From Spirochaeta lutea (lineage in GTDB: Bacteria; Spirochaetota; Spirochaetia; DSM-27196; Salinispiraceae), in NCBI RefSeq assembly GCF_000758165.1, contig NZ_JNUP01000072.1:102496-166495 (forward strand): a stretch of DNA of 64,000 nucleotides, in the 5' to 3' direction. The notes below the pieces were generated by a model. That model saw only the letters and a program-made list of their open reading frames with translations. It made no database searches and had not been told where the DNA came from. A program made the position numbers and the translations under genes. Shown here in pieces: positions 43,955 to 52,146 of the stretch (position 1 is the first letter of the stretch; every line of letters starts with the position of its first letter).

Positions 43955-44548
43955 TCAGGGACTGACCACCTTGGCGAGGGAGGTTATTACCGATGCCAGG
44001 CGGATGGCCTCCCATACCTGGTCCTCCGTCGCGCCGGCTTGAAGCACCGAGGCTTCATGGCTCTTCACACACATCTCGCAGCCGTTCACCGCTGACACTA
44101 CCAGACTCGCCAGTTCGAAGAACATCTTCCCGGTTACCGGGCGCATCATGATATTCATCCGCATCCGTGCGGGTTTTTTCTCGTAATCGGGCTTGTCAAC
44201 AAAGTGCCGGAAGCGGTAGAGAACATTGTTCGCCGAGAGCAGGGAGGCACAGCCAGCCATTTCAGCGATCTCTCCCGGCTCGGCACCCTGGCCGGCGGAT
44301 GAGTCCTCGAACGCCCGGATGAGGACCGGATTTCCCGCGTTTACCGCCAGGGCGTAGGCCAGCAGATGAGCCTGTTTGGCGCTTAGTGTCTGGGTATTCA
44401 GGGCCGTCTTGAGGTTCATCCGGAGATCCTTGATGTAACTGCTTTCCCCGGATAGCAGGGTCTCCGCCACGGGCATGGATTGGAAAGTCCCCTGGTTAAC
44501 CCCGAGATCCTGGAGCAGATCCTGGAAGGTCTCGTGCATTTCGCTCAT
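43955..44548 (-). CDS. ahpD: Alkylhydroperoxidase AhpD
   Basis: 197 aa, carboxymuconolactone decarboxylase/AhpD family. The active site NGCEMCVKSHE (about 153-163) has the CxxC and downstream His of AhpD, with an upstream Glu in the helix before it. In mycobacteria AhpD reduces AhpC using lipoamide-linked electrons; the same pairing is likely here because the gene starts 8 bp after ahpC on the same strand and no ahpF-type reductase is nearby. It is convergent, 2 bp apart, with pabC. Expression should follow the PerR-like control at 45116-45130. Confidence 0.93.
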   Translation of the reverse strand: MSEMHETFQDLLQDLGVNQGTFQSMPVAETLLSGESSYIKDLRMNLKTALNTQTLSAKQAHLLAYALAVNAGNPVLIRAFEDSSAGQGAEPGEIAEMAGCASLLSANNVLYRFRHFVDKPDYEKKPARMRMNIMMRPVTGKMFFELASLVVSAVNGCEMCVKSHEASVLQAGATEDQVWEAIRLASVITSLAKVVSP

Positions 44549-44556
44549 GACTCCCC

Positions 44557-45105
44557 CTAGGCGCTGAGGGTATCTTCACCCTTGGTCCAGTTGCAGGGGC
44601 AAAGCTCGTCGGTTTGCAGGGCGTCCAGGGTTCGGAGAACCTCTTCCACGTTCCGGCCCACATTCAGATCGTTAACACTAACCCAGCGAATGATACCGTC
44701 GGGATCTACAATAAAGGTGGCACGGTAGGCTACCTTTTCTTCCTTTTCAAGGATTCCCAGGGATTCAGCCAGACTCTTGGATGTATCGGCAATCATGGGA
44801 AAGCGTAATCCCCGTAGATCGTCGTGGTCCTTTCTCCAGGCGAGGTGGACGAACTCGCTGTCTGTGGAAGCCGCATAGAGTACGGTATCCCTATCCCGGA
44901 ATTCCGGGTACTGGCTGTTAAACTCCGCAATCTCTGTGGGACAAACGAAGGTAAAATCCTTGGGATACCAGAACATTACCATCCACTTACCGTCCTTTTT
45001 ATGATCCTCATGGGTTACGGTTTCGAATTCCTTTCCCTTCTCCAGGGAAACTGTTGCCAATTTAGAAAACTCAGGAAAGCTGTCACCAATGGTTAGCATA
45101 TCCAC
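44557..45105 (-). CDS. ahpC: Peroxiredoxin AhpC
   Basis: 182-aa typical 2-Cys peroxiredoxin that reduces hydrogen peroxide and organic peroxides. The peroxidatic Cys is in DFTFVCPTE (about 51-59) and the resolving Cys in ELCPCNW near the C-terminus (about 170); the extra Cys there is shared with other AhpC proteins that use AhpD. Start codons at 45105 and 45099 are both possible; GAGGAG lies upstream of both. A promoter and an overlapping 15-bp palindrome precede it, pointing to peroxide-responsive repression. Confidence 0.95.
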   Translation of the reverse strand: MDMLTIGDSFPEFSKLATVSLEKGKEFETVTHEDHKKDGKWMVMFWYPKDFTFVCPTEIAEFNSQYPEFRDRDTVLYAASTDSEFVHLAWRKDHDDLRGLRFPMIADTSKSLAESLGILEKEEKVAYRATFIVDPDGIIRWVSVNDLNVGRNVEEVLRTLDALQTDELCPCNWTKGEDTLSA

Positions 45106-45115
45106 TCCTCTTTAT

Positions 45116-45130
45116 TAAGAATTATTCTTA
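45116..45130. promoter_or_regulatory. PerR/Fur-like 7-1-7 operator
   Basis: TAAGAAT-T-ATTCTTA is a perfect 7-1-7 inverted repeat, the geometry of PerR boxes (TTATAATnATTATAA). It covers the predicted -10 box of ahpC. The bases differ at some positions from the Bacillus consensus, so a PerR- or Fur-family regulator is inferred. Confidence 0.65.
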
Positions 45131-45149
45131 CTAACAAGGAGCCTATCAA
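45121..45149 (-). promoter_or_regulatory. Promoter of ahpC-ahpD
   Basis: TTGATA (45149-45144), 17 bp, AATAAT (45126-45121) on the minus strand; the -10 box lies within the palindrome. A short leader with AGAGGAG follows. Confidence 0.65.
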
Positions 45150-45235
45150 ATCATCCGAAGCTGTACAAGCCCCGGGAATCTTAATACAATGGCCAGCACC
45201 GACAAAACCGAACTCCACGCGAAAGGAAGTAGATT

Positions 45236-46543
45236 ATGGGTGACCTCATTCAGCCCCGGGTACTAAAGGGATTCAGGGATGTTCTTCCCGATCAGGAAGC
45301 AGCACGACGGAAGATTCTGGAAACCATCGAGGAGGTCTGCACGACCTTCGGGTTTGTTCCCATCGATACCCCAGCTCTGGAGTACTCCGAAGTACTTCTG
45401 GGAAAAGGAGGGGGCGAGACGGATAAGCAGGTGTACCAGTTCAGCGATCATGGAGGCAGGGATGTGGCCCTACGGTTCGACCTTACCGTACCCTTTGCCC
45501 GGTACATGGCCGCCCATAGCCGGGAGCTCTATCTTCCCTTTAAACGCTACCACTTTGGCAAGGTGTACCGGGGAGAAAACACCCAGAAGGGACGATACCG
45601 GGAATTCATGCAATGCGATTTTGATTGTGTGGGGGTAGATTCCCCTGCAGCGGATATGGAGATTCTCCTGATGATGCACCGGGCCTTTACCCAACTGGGT
45701 ATCCGGGGTGTGGAGATTCGCCTGAGCCACCGGGGCATATTCAACCGGTTCCTGGATCACCTGGGAGTCCGGGAAAATTCCGTAGAAATCCTTCGCAGCG
45801 TTGATAAGCTGAAAAAAATCGGCCGGGAAAAGACCCTGGACCTGCTCCGGAGCCTGGTTTCCGCCGAACAGGCCGAGTCCATCCTTTCCTTTATAACCCC
45901 CCGGGATTCGAACGCAGAAACCCTCGCTGCCATGGAGGATCTGGCCGGAGGACCGGGAGAAGACAGCGGCCGGGTATCGACCATCCTATCCTGGGCAGAT
46001 TCCCTCGGCCTGGGTAGTTCATTCATCCTGGATCCGTCCATCACCCGGGGACTGGATTATTACACCGGTATCGTCTACGAGACCTTCCTCCAGGAGATTC
46101 CGGAGATCGGGTCGGTGTGCTCAGGGGGACGGTACAATAACCTTGCGGGATTGTATACCAAGGAACAGCTTCCCGGGGTAGGAAGCAGCATCGGCCTGGA
46201 CCGCCTGGTAGCCGCCCTGGAGGAGCTTGGCCGGCTGGAGGATCAGAGCAGCGCAGCCGATGTTATCGTCTTCTGCATGGATGATTCCCTGATGGCCCAA
46301 TACCTCGGGGTGGCTCAGGCCTTTCGGGATGCCGGGTTCCGGGCCGAGGTATACCCAGAAAACCGGAAGCTCGGTCCGCAGTTTTCCTACGCAGAAAAGA
46401 AACACATCCCCCTGGGTATAATCCTCGGCGAAGAGGAACACAGCCGGGGTACCCTGCAGCTTCGGGATCTGCGACAGCGCCAGAGTATCCCCGGCCTCTC
46501 CCTGGAAGAAGCATTAGCCCGGGCAACGGAGCTTATTTCCTAG
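45236..46543 (+). CDS. hisS: Histidyl-tRNA synthetase
   Basis: Class II synthetase charging tRNA-His, 435 aa. Motif 1 lies in the region ending DTPALEYSEVLLGKGG, motif 2 is around FGKVYRGENTQKGRYREFMQCDFD (in parts), and the histidine-binding segment GLDYYTGIVYE is present near 285. Motif 3 is GVGSSIGLDRL (about 318). The C-terminal anticodon-binding domain follows. AAGGAAG lies about 8 nt upstream of the ATG, so unlike several neighbours this gene has a conventional leader. It is divergent from ahpC. The length and motif 2 rule out HisZ, the synthetase-like regulatory subunit of histidine synthesis. Confidence 0.96.
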   Translation: MGDLIQPRVLKGFRDVLPDQEAARRKILETIEEVCTTFGFVPIDTPALEYSEVLLGKGGGETDKQVYQFSDHGGRDVALRFDLTVPFARYMAAHSRELYLPFKRYHFGKVYRGENTQKGRYREFMQCDFDCVGVDSPAADMEILLMMHRAFTQLGIRGVEIRLSHRGIFNRFLDHLGVRENSVEILRSVDKLKKIGREKTLDLLRSLVSAEQAESILSFITPRDSNAETLAAMEDLAGGPGEDSGRVSTILSWADSLGLGSSFILDPSITRGLDYYTGIVYETFLQEIPEIGSVCSGGRYNNLAGLYTKEQLPGVGSSIGLDRLVAALEELGRLEDQSSAADVIVFCMDDSLMAQYLGVAQAFRDAGFRAEVYPENRKLGPQFSYAEKKHIPLGIILGEEEHSRGTLQLRDLRQRQSIPGLSLEEALARATELIS

Positions 46544-46658
46544 GGCGGTGCCCGGTATCCTCGGTAGATCCCCGGAAACACCGGTTTCAGGGCAGCTTCG
46601 ACCCTAATACTCTTAATAGTTCTTGACGGATGCCTCAGAACACCTCAAAGTAGAGGTA

Positions 46659-48458
46659 ATGGAAAAAAAAGTTTCAGGGGTTCACCCCCCGGGGAAGGTA
46701 ATCCGGGCTCTCCGGCTGATGCTGCCCTGGGGGATACTGATTATCCTCAGTCTACCCCTCGCCGGCCAAGCCGGTGACGGGGCTGAAGCCCGGGGGGCAG
46801 AGATCGTAACCCTTTCGGGATACGATCAGGTCTACGATTTTGGTTCCTTTTCGGGAGTGCGCTGGAACACCGGTGATGAACCGGCGTACCGGCAACCCGG
46901 ATACGACGATTCCGCCTGGACGACCGTTACCCTTCCGCATCAATGGGACAGCCATGATGAACAAAGCACTACAGCATGGTACCGGTTCTGGTTCCTCCCT
47001 CCTCAGGGTCCTCAAACCGCATCCATCTATTTAGAGTTGGGTAGAATCGCCGACTTCGATACTATCTATCTGAACGGTCATCGGGTGGGGGAAAACGGCG
47101 GTTTTCAGGATCCCGGGGCAGATGAACTCTACGATGTGGTCCGCCGCTACGAGCTCCCCCCGGCCTTCCTGAAACCAGGGGAGCCAAACCTCATCGCCCT
47201 GGAGGTGTCCTCGGGGAACCATAGCCGGGGAGGCCTGTTAACCGGCCCCTTCACCTTCGGCCCCCTGCGCCGCTTCGGCCGTACCACCAGCCCGGCGGAC
47301 ATCATCCAGATAGCCCTAACCAGCATGTACCTGCTCACGGGATTTTTTTTCCTCCTCCTGTTTTTCAAGAACCCCAAGGAGCTGAGCGTACTGGTATTCG
47401 GACTGTTTACCCTGGCGATTACCGTGTACTTTTTTCATAACTACGATGTAAAATTCCTGCTCTACCAGTCTCACTACAACCTCATGCGGCGCCTGCAGTT
47501 TGCCTCCCTCTGGGCAAGCTTCCCCCTATTTATGGTCTTCATTCTGACCTATTTTTCCGCCCCACTAAACAAACTCCACCTCGGGTATCTGGGTGTTTCC
47601 GGGTTAACCGTACTGACGGCCTTCCTGATTCCCGATGTTCACTATCTAAACTGGGTGAATCTCCGGTTTGTACAGATAACCTGGCTTGTCCCCATTGTGG
47701 TCATCCTGCGGACCATCCGCCAAAACTGGTACTCCTCCCCGGATACCCGGCCCCTCATCCGGATATTTTTAATCACCGTTCCTTTTATTGTCTTTGACAT
47801 TCTCAAGGCCCAGGAAATTACCCTGCTGCAGCCCCTCCCCTACCTCAGCGCCTACGGGTTTGCGGTGTTCATCCTCGGCAGCGCGATAATCGTGCTCCAC
47901 CGCTTCGCCCGGCTGGAGCTGGAGGTCCACCGTCTCGGACACCTGGCCAGGGTGGACCAACTCACCGGAACCTTCCAACGCAGCCATTTCCTGGAACAAC
48001 TGGAGCGCTCCCTGGCCGGGGCAGTGTCCCTGAAACAACCCCTGTCCCTGCTACTCATCGACCTGGACCATTTCAAACACACCAACGATAGCCTCGGCCA
48101 CCAGGCGGGAGATCAGGTGCTCCAGGAACTAGGAGCCATTTTCCAGTCCATGATCCGTACCCAGGATGCGGTGGGGCGGATCGGCGGGGAGGAATTTTTA
48201 ATCATGCTGCCCAGCACCCCCCTGGAGGGAGGACGTCTCCTTGCAGAACGCCTCCGCGCCAGGGTCGAGGCCTCCCCGGTGCTCTGGCAGGAGCAGTCCA
48301 TTCCCATAACCATCAGCATCGGAGTTTCCGGGTATCCCGGATGCGGATCCACCCCCCGGCAACTCATAGGGGCAGCGGACAGGGCTATGTACCAGGCCAA
48401 ACAACAGGGCAGAAACAGGATAATCGTTGCCGAATGTGGGGATGACCGGCTACACTGA
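46659..48458 (+). CDS. Membrane diguanylate cyclase with sugar-binding-like sensor
   Basis: 599 aa from the ATG at 46659. The in-frame TTG at 46623 coincides with a TTGACG -35 box, with CAAAGT ending 7 nt before 46659, so I read the latter as a leaderless start. A signal or first membrane segment (about 18-38) leads to an extracytoplasmic jelly-roll domain like the sugar-binding domain of GH2 enzymes (SGVRWNTGDEPAYRQPGYDD, WYRFWFLPP, LYLELGR-type), about 45-195. Seven membrane helices follow (about 205-420), the 7TMR-DISM arrangement. The GGDEF domain has an intact GGEEF (about 508) and an RTQD inhibitory site upstream, so it should make cyclic di-GMP under product inhibition. The stop is 5 bp before the helicase gene. 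Confidence 0.92.
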   Translation: MEKKVSGVHPPGKVIRALRLMLPWGILIILSLPLAGQAGDGAEARGAEIVTLSGYDQVYDFGSFSGVRWNTGDEPAYRQPGYDDSAWTTVTLPHQWDSHDEQSTTAWYRFWFLPPQGPQTASIYLELGRIADFDTIYLNGHRVGENGGFQDPGADELYDVVRRYELPPAFLKPGEPNLIALEVSSGNHSRGGLLTGPFTFGPLRRFGRTTSPADIIQIALTSMYLLTGFFFLLLFFKNPKELSVLVFGLFTLAITVYFFHNYDVKFLLYQSHYNLMRRLQFASLWASFPLFMVFILTYFSAPLNKLHLGYLGVSGLTVLTAFLIPDVHYLNWVNLRFVQITWLVPIVVILRTIRQNWYSSPDTRPLIRIFLITVPFIVFDILKAQEITLLQPLPYLSAYGFAVFILGSAIIVLHRFARLELEVHRLGHLARVDQLTGTFQRSHFLEQLERSLAGAVSLKQPLSLLLIDLDHFKHTNDSLGHQAGDQVLQELGAIFQSMIRTQDAVGRIGGEEFLIMLPSTPLEGGRLLAERLRARVEASPVLWQEQSIPITISIGVSGYPGCGSTPRQLIGAADRAMYQAKQQGRNRIIVAECGDDRLH

Positions 48459-48463
48459 GAACC

Positions 48464-50968
48464 ATGGATCCTAAACAGCTGCCCGTATACGCCCAGAGGG
48501 CCAAAATTCTTCAAGCCCTATCCGAACATCAGGTCATAGTCGTCGAAAGTCCCACCGGGTCGGGGAAAACCACCCAACTCCCCATCATCCTCCACGAGGC
48601 GGAATACGATCAGGGAGGACTCATCGGTATAACCCAGCCCCGGCGGATCGCCGCGGTATCGGTCTCTACCTATATCCAAAAACAACTTGCCGACCGGCCG
48701 GAGGGCTTTGCCGCCTATAAGATGCGATTTGAGGATCACACCACCCCCGATACCAAAATAAAGGTCATGACCGACGGGATTCTGCTTCAGGAGATGAAGG
48801 CGGATCCGATGCTCTCCCACTACCGGGTTATCATGGTAGACGAGGCCCACGAGCGCAGCCTGAACATCGATTTCATCCTGGGACTGTTGAAACGGGTCCT
48901 TCAGGCCAGGAAGGATTTTAAGGTCATAGTCAGCTCGGCTACCATCAACGCCCAGGTATTCAGCGACTATTTCGAAAACTGCCCAATTGTCCGAATCGAC
49001 ACCGTTAGTTACCCCGTACAGACCATCTACGCCCCTCCGGCAACCGACGGCGACCCCGAAGCCCTCATTCTCCGAGTGGTGGATATCGTTACCCATGTGC
49101 TGGAGGAACGAAGGGACGGCGACATTCTGATTTTTCTAAGCGGCGAGAAGACGATAAAGGATGTGATCAACCGTCTGTACGGCCTAACCTTTAGGAAAAA
49201 ACTCGAAATCATTCCCCTCTATGGCCGGTTGTCCAAGGAGGAACAGGATCTGGTATTTCCGCCTCCCGCCAAGGGTAAAACCAAGGTGGTGGTAGCCACG
49301 AATATCGCTGAAACGAGTATCACCATCGACGGCATAACAACCATCATCGATTCAGGGCTGGCAAAGATTAACTACTATAACCCCCGCAGTTTTACCTCAA
49401 GCCTGGTGGAGAAACCCGTATCCAAGGCATCGGCAAATCAGCGCCTGGGCCGGGCAGGCCGCACCCAACCGGGCACCTGCTACCGCCTGTATACCCGGGA
49501 GGATTTTGAATCCCGTCCCCTCTACACCCAGGAAGAGATCTACCGCACCGACCTATCCGAGGTTGTCCTCCGGATGGCAGAACTGGGAATCCGGGACTTC
49601 ACCTCCTTCGATTTTATCTCCAGCCCCGGCTCCCAGGGGATTGCAGGGGCAGTTGAAACCCTCTTCCTCCTGGATGCCCTGACTGAGGAAAACGAGCTCT
49701 CAAAAACAGGCCAGATGATGGCCCGGTTTCCCCTGCTGCCCCGGCATAGCAGAATCCTGGTGGAAGGAATCCTAGGCTACCCGTCGGTTCTGGAAGAGCT
49801 GATCATTGCCACATCCTTTTTGACGACCTCAAATCCCTTCCTTCTGCCCCAGGGGGAAGAGATGGAGGCCCGCCGGGCACACCACAGTTTCCGGGTGGCC
49901 GGGGGAGATTTTCTCACCTACCTCAAGCTCTACTATGCCTACCTGGAGAGTAAAAAACGTAGTACCTTCTGTGAACGCTACTACCTGGACCAGCAGACCA
50001 TGGATGAAATCTTGAATGTCGCTGATCAGTTGAGTCAGATCGTCAGCGATTTCGGGGTGCCCATCGGCTCGGGAGGGCCGGTAAAACAGTATCTCTGCGG
50101 AATATCCAAGGGGCTGATCCAATTCATCTGTATCCGCAGCGGCCGATCCGGGTACCGCAGCCTTACGGCGGATCACATCGATATTCATCCGGGATCGGTA
50201 TTATTCCGGGAGAACCCGGACTATATCGTGGCGGGGGAGATTGTAAAAACCAGCCGGACCTTCGCCCGGTCCGTGAGCCCCCTGGAGGCCCAGTGGCTCC
50301 CGGAGATCAACCCCGACCTGGCCTCGGCCCTGGCCGCCCTGGCCAAAAAAAATAAACAGGTCGATTCCCGGAGCGCCCGATCCCAGGACAGCCGTAAAAG
50401 CCGTGACACCACCTGGCAGGTCGTCCTGGGCGGAAGCATCTATCAGCTTCAGCAGCTCAAGGGGAAGAAGAAGATCCTCATTCTGCCCTGGGAAGATGCC
50501 CACCGCCTGGCGGAAAATCCCAACTACACCCTACCGCCCCAGCACCAGGCACTCCGGACCACCCTCACCTGGGGACGGTACCGCATCATGCAGGCCGAAA
50601 AACTATCTGCCGTACTCGGAATTGCCGGACGTTTGAATCCCCCTAAAGACATTTTAACCAGCGCCAACGGAACCGGGGATCTCCAGCTCTACGCCGATCA
50701 AAACCGGACGGCAAAACAGCTGGCCCTGATCGGAAAACTCGTGCCGATCAAAAAAAAGTCCAAGGATCTGGGCATGCTGGCCCTCTACAGCAACGGCGCC
50801 GGGGCCTATTGGATCAAACCGGCCCGGAACATCCTCCAGGGCCTCACCGAGAGCCTGGCCAGCCTGGATTCCCTGGCCGACGAACTGAACCCCCGGGAAC
50901 ACCGGGCCATCATCGATACCATCAACAGCCGGTATAGATGGCTCACCAGCCTCCTGGAGGAGCGCTGA
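48464..50968 (+). CDS. hrpA: DEAH-box ATP-dependent helicase (HrpA-like)
   Basis: 834-aa RNA helicase of superfamily 2. Motifs: I SPTGSGKTTQ (about 29), Ia TQPRRIAAVSV, II DEAH (about 126), III SSATI, IV region FLSGEKTI, V NIAETSITIDG, VI QRLGRAGRTQPG. After the helicase core come winged-helix, ratchet (HA2) and OB-fold (DUF1605-like) regions. The protein is closer to HrpA than HrpB in the core but lacks the long C-terminal extension of the 1300-aa E. coli HrpA. HrpA resolves stalled ribosomes in E. coli and cleaves fha mRNA; the role here is unknown. It follows the diguanylate cyclase by 5 bp and is probably co-transcribed. Confidence 0.92.
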   Translation: MDPKQLPVYAQRAKILQALSEHQVIVVESPTGSGKTTQLPIILHEAEYDQGGLIGITQPRRIAAVSVSTYIQKQLADRPEGFAAYKMRFEDHTTPDTKIKVMTDGILLQEMKADPMLSHYRVIMVDEAHERSLNIDFILGLLKRVLQARKDFKVIVSSATINAQVFSDYFENCPIVRIDTVSYPVQTIYAPPATDGDPEALILRVVDIVTHVLEERRDGDILIFLSGEKTIKDVINRLYGLTFRKKLEIIPLYGRLSKEEQDLVFPPPAKGKTKVVVATNIAETSITIDGITTIIDSGLAKINYYNPRSFTSSLVEKPVSKASANQRLGRAGRTQPGTCYRLYTREDFESRPLYTQEEIYRTDLSEVVLRMAELGIRDFTSFDFISSPGSQGIAGAVETLFLLDALTEENELSKTGQMMARFPLLPRHSRILVEGILGYPSVLEELIIATSFLTTSNPFLLPQGEEMEARRAHHSFRVAGGDFLTYLKLYYAYLESKKRSTFCERYYLDQQTMDEILNVADQLSQIVSDFGVPIGSGGPVKQYLCGISKGLIQFICIRSGRSGYRSLTADHIDIHPGSVLFRENPDYIVAGEIVKTSRTFARSVSPLEAQWLPEINPDLASALAALAKKNKQVDSRSARSQDSRKSRDTTWQVVLGGSIYQLQQLKGKKKILILPWEDAHRLAENPNYTLPPQHQALRTTLTWGRYRIMQAEKLSAVLGIAGRLNPPKDILTSANGTGDLQLYADQNRTAKQLALIGKLVPIKKKSKDLGMLALYSNGAGAYWIKPARNILQGLTESLASLDSLADELNPREHRAIIDTINSRYRWLTSLLEER

Positions 50969-51025
50969 CCACTAGGAGCATCCGCAACTGGCCGTCACCT
51001 TCACAAAATGAGACACTCGGGGCGC

Positions 51026-52090
51026 CTAGCAGCCCTCCCGGAGACACTGCATGACCACCGGATCCGGAACCGGCTGCACCATGGTCTTGGCCAACCGCCG
51101 CTGGAGAACGAACCGCACCGTCCCCGACTGCTTCTTTTTGTCCTGTTTCATGGCTTCAAAGAGCGCGGCGGGATCTACCCCCCGGGCAGCCAGGCGGTAC
51201 CCGTAGCGGTTCAACACATCCTCCACCCGCCGAGCGTACTGCTCATCGGTGACCCCCAGCAGGATACCCAGACGCATGGCCCGCTGGATCCCCCATGCCA
51301 CCGCCTCGCCGTGGGTCCAGGTTCCGAATCCGGTCACCGCCTCCAGGGCATGACCGAAGGTATGACCCAGATTCAGGTAGGCCCGGATACCCGTTTCGGT
51401 AAGGTCTGCTTCCACTATCCGGCCCTTCACCGCGATGCTCCGGCGCACCAGCTCGTCAAGAACCCCGGGATTACGGGCCATGACCTGGTCATGACGGTCT
51501 TCGAGGATCTCCAGCAGCTGGGGATCATCCAGTAAGGCGCTCTTAATGACCTCCGCCAGGCCGCTCCGGTATTCGGACTCGGGTAGGGTGCGTAAAAATT
51601 CCGGAGCAATCCGTACCTCTTCGGCGGGATAAAAGGTCCCCACCATGTTCTTATACCCCCCGAAGTTCATACCCGTTTTACCCCCGAAGGCGGCATCCAC
51701 CATGGCCAACAAGGTGGTGGGAACCAGAATAACCCGGCAGCCCCGCATGTACACCGAGGCTGCAAAGGCGGTCAGGTCCGTAACCACCCCGCCTCCGAGA
51801 CCGATAAACAGGGCATCCCGGCCGAGGCCGATATCAAACCCTCGCTGAAGAACCCCGGCAATACTCTGCCACTCCTTCGCCTTCTCTCCGCTGGCTACCC
51901 GGTACAGATACGCCCCCCGATTCACCACCAGACCCCGGTACGCCTGATCAAAGGAACTCGACAGAACGTCATAGACATTCTGATCCGTTACCACCAGTGG
52001 CAGGTCCTCGGGAACCTCCAAACAGCCTGCAATATCCGTAAATACTACCCGGCTGGTCTTTCCCGCCAGATTAAAATCTAAATGCTCCAT
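51026..52090 (-). CDS. aroB: 3-dehydroquinate synthase
   Basis: Second step of the shikimate pathway: NAD- and metal-dependent cyclisation of DAHP. 354 aa with IGLGGGVVTDLTAF (NAD loop, about 97-110), the segment VPTTLLAMVDAAFGGKTGMN and the metal-binding region SGLAEVIKSALL (Glu near 185), plus NLGHTFGHALE (two metal His, about 247-257). It supplies chorismate for the pabB/pabC branch found 8 kb away. TATAGT (52104-52099) ends 8 nt before the ATG with no ribosome binding site, suggesting a leaderless mRNA from a promoter back-to-back with that of the export-like gene. Confidence 0.95.
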   Translation of the reverse strand: MEHLDFNLAGKTSRVVFTDIAGCLEVPEDLPLVVTDQNVYDVLSSSFDQAYRGLVVNRGAYLYRVASGEKAKEWQSIAGVLQRGFDIGLGRDALFIGLGGGVVTDLTAFAASVYMRGCRVILVPTTLLAMVDAAFGGKTGMNFGGYKNMVGTFYPAEEVRIAPEFLRTLPESEYRSGLAEVIKSALLDDPQLLEILEDRHDQVMARNPGVLDELVRRSIAVKGRIVEADLTETGIRAYLNLGHTFGHALEAVTGFGTWTHGEAVAWGIQRAMRLGILLGVTDEQYARRVEDVLNRYGYRLAARGVDPAALFEAMKQDKKKQSGTVRFVLQRRLAKTMVQPVPDPVVMQCLREGC

Positions 52091-52110
52091 AACCCAAGAC
52101 TATAGCCGAA

Positions 52111-52139
52111 TTGACCGCCCTGGGCCAGTCTGCTACTAT
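52111..52139 (+). promoter_or_regulatory. Promoter of the polysaccharide-export-like gene (leaderless)
   Basis: TTGACC (52111-52116), 17 bp, TACTAT (52134-52139), with the ATG at 52147, 7 nt after the -10 box. The upstream in-frame TTG at 52111 is the -35 box, not a start codon. Confidence 0.65.
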
Positions 52140-52146
52140 TCCAACC

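Noticed and set aside
46623-46658. TTG start for the diguanylate cyclase
   Set aside because: The TTGACG fits a -35 box better, and the ATG at 46659 lies 7 nt after a possible -10 box.
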